A stretch of DNA of 6,739 bases from Fidelibacterota bacterium (GTDB taxonomy: Bacteria > Pseudomonadota > Alphaproteobacteria > Rhodospirillales > Rhodospirillaceae), in the NCBI GenBank assembly GCA_947473445.1, contig CANJEU010000119.1, positions 1-6,739 on the forward strand, read 5' to 3'. Made by a program: the position numbers and the translations under genes. Shown here in pieces: positions 6,231 through 6,739 of this stretch. The notes beneath the pieces were generated by a model. It saw only the letters and a list, made by a program, of their open reading frames with translations, made no database searches and was not told the DNA's origin. Within the stretch, counting starts at the first letter, position 1; each line of letters starts with the position of its first letter.

Positions 6231-6664
6231 TCCTTTACGATCTGGTGTGTCAACGCGAACACCGCTTTGAATCCTGGTTTCGCAATAGCAATGTCGTTGA
6301 AAAGCTGATTAAGGCCGGCGAAGTGTCGTGCCCGTCCTGCGGCAGCAAGAAAGTGCAGAAGGCGCCCATGGCGCCGCGCATCGCAAAGTCGGACGAACGA
6401 CATCAGGCCGCGTCGGCCGAGCAGAGCGCGCTGGAAGCGGCGATGGAAAAAGCCAACGCCGCGTTGAGCGAACTGCGCCAGGTGATCGAAAAGAACTTCG
6501 ACCACGTCGGCGATAAATTTCCCGATGAAGCGCGCCGCATTCACTACGGCGAAGCCAAGGAGCGCGGCATCTACGGCAATGCTTCGCCCGATGAGGCGAA
6601 GAAATTGCGGGAGGAGGGGATCGAGGTATATGCGATCCCGGGGAAACGGAAAACGGACGCTTAG
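6227..6664 (+). CDS. DUF1178 family zinc-ribbon protein
   Basis: A 145-aa protein of unknown function matching the DUF1178 pattern. MILYDLVC (1-8) opens the protein, with Cys8 and His12 followed by CPSCGS (Cys35, Cys38), together a likely zinc-binding knuckle. KAPMAPRIA (45-53) follows. A charged helical stretch (about 60-92) could form a coiled coil. The conserved C-terminal part has NFDHVGDKFPDEARRIHYG (90-108), IYG (115-117) and EEGIEVYAIP (129-138). No enzymatic function is established. It is the last gene of the grxC-amidase unit: its ATG overlaps the amidase stop by four bases (6227-6230), and it has no ribosome site of its own. The conserved linkage may indicate a helper role in thiol or zinc handling, but that is conjecture. 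Confidence 0.92.
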   Translation: MILYDLVCQREHRFESWFRNSNVVEKLIKAGEVSCPSCGSKKVQKAPMAPRIAKSDERHQAASAEQSALEAAMEKANAALSELRQVIEKNFDHVGDKFPDEARRIHYGEAKERGIYGNASPDEAKKLREEGIEVYAIPGKRKTDA

Positions 6665-6674
6665 ACTTTTTATT

Positions 6675-6735
6675 CCTCCCCCTGAAAGGGGAGGCGCGGT
6701 GGGCCCCACCCGGGGCGGGGTAGTGTTTGTTTTTT
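6675..6735 (+). repeat. GC-rich palindromic element after the operon, possible terminator
   Basis: CCTCCCC (6675-6681) and GGGGAGG (6688-6694) form a perfect seven-base stem with a six-base loop, starting ten bases after the DUF1178 stop. GGTGGG/CCCACC (6698-6703 and 6705-6710) and CCCC/GGGG (6704-6707 and 6717-6720) give further pairings. A T-rich tail with six consecutive T residues follows (6724-6735). The order fits an intrinsic terminator whose last hairpin precedes the T run. The CCTCCCC...GGGGAGG unit followed by a GTGGG stretch also resembles dispersed intergenic palindromes of high-G+C proteobacteria, so it may be a repeat that doubles as a terminator. Confidence 0.55.
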
Positions 6736-6739
6736 GTGA

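Noticed and set aside
1..6739. Mobile element, CRISPR array, tRNA or defence system
   Set aside because: No transposase or integrase motifs, long terminal repeats, regularly spaced repeats or tRNA-like cloverleaf were seen; coding is continuous and housekeeping in character.

Overview
This is a gene-dense, visibly G+C-rich stretch of bacterial chromosome carrying nine protein genes and no RNA genes, mobile elements or CRISPR arrays. Gene content and order suggest an alphaproteobacterium. The markers are the sfsA-map neighbourhood, a close bacterial relative of the mitochondrial complex I factor NDUFAF5, and a comF / grxC / Nit-type amidase / DUF1178 cluster. I cannot name the genus. The window looks like conserved housekeeping territory; there is no dedicated defence, secretion or biosynthetic system in it.

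Left half, minus strand. A methyltransferase-fold gene (NDUFAF5-like, 3575 to 2637) overlaps sfsA (2640 to 1930) by four bases in an ATGA arrangement, so the two are probably co-transcribed. A 279-base gap with a possible sfsA terminator and the presumed map promoter follows. Then come two tandem type I methionine aminopeptidase genes (1650 to 841 and 836 to 33) separated by four bases. Their products are about two thirds identical, and both keep the full metal-ligand set.

Right half, mostly plus strand. comF (3679 to 4437) diverges from the methyltransferase across a 103-base gap with two short tandem repeats. Its stop codon overlaps that of a minus-strand formyltransferase-fold gene of unknown substrate (5051 to 4434). 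That gene in turn diverges from a tight operon: grxC (GTG start at 5113), a Nit1-type carbon-nitrogen hydrolase, and a DUF1178 zinc-ribbon protein, each pair joined by a four-base ATGA overlap. A GC-rich palindromic element followed by T-rich sequence closes the window.

The most biologically suggestive points are the tandem map paralogues, which differ at positions lining the methionine pocket; the complex I arginine-hydroxylase-like protein; the stand-alone formyltransferase with an unusual active-site loop; and the coupling of a glutathione-dependent glutaredoxin to a likely deaminated-glutathione amidase.
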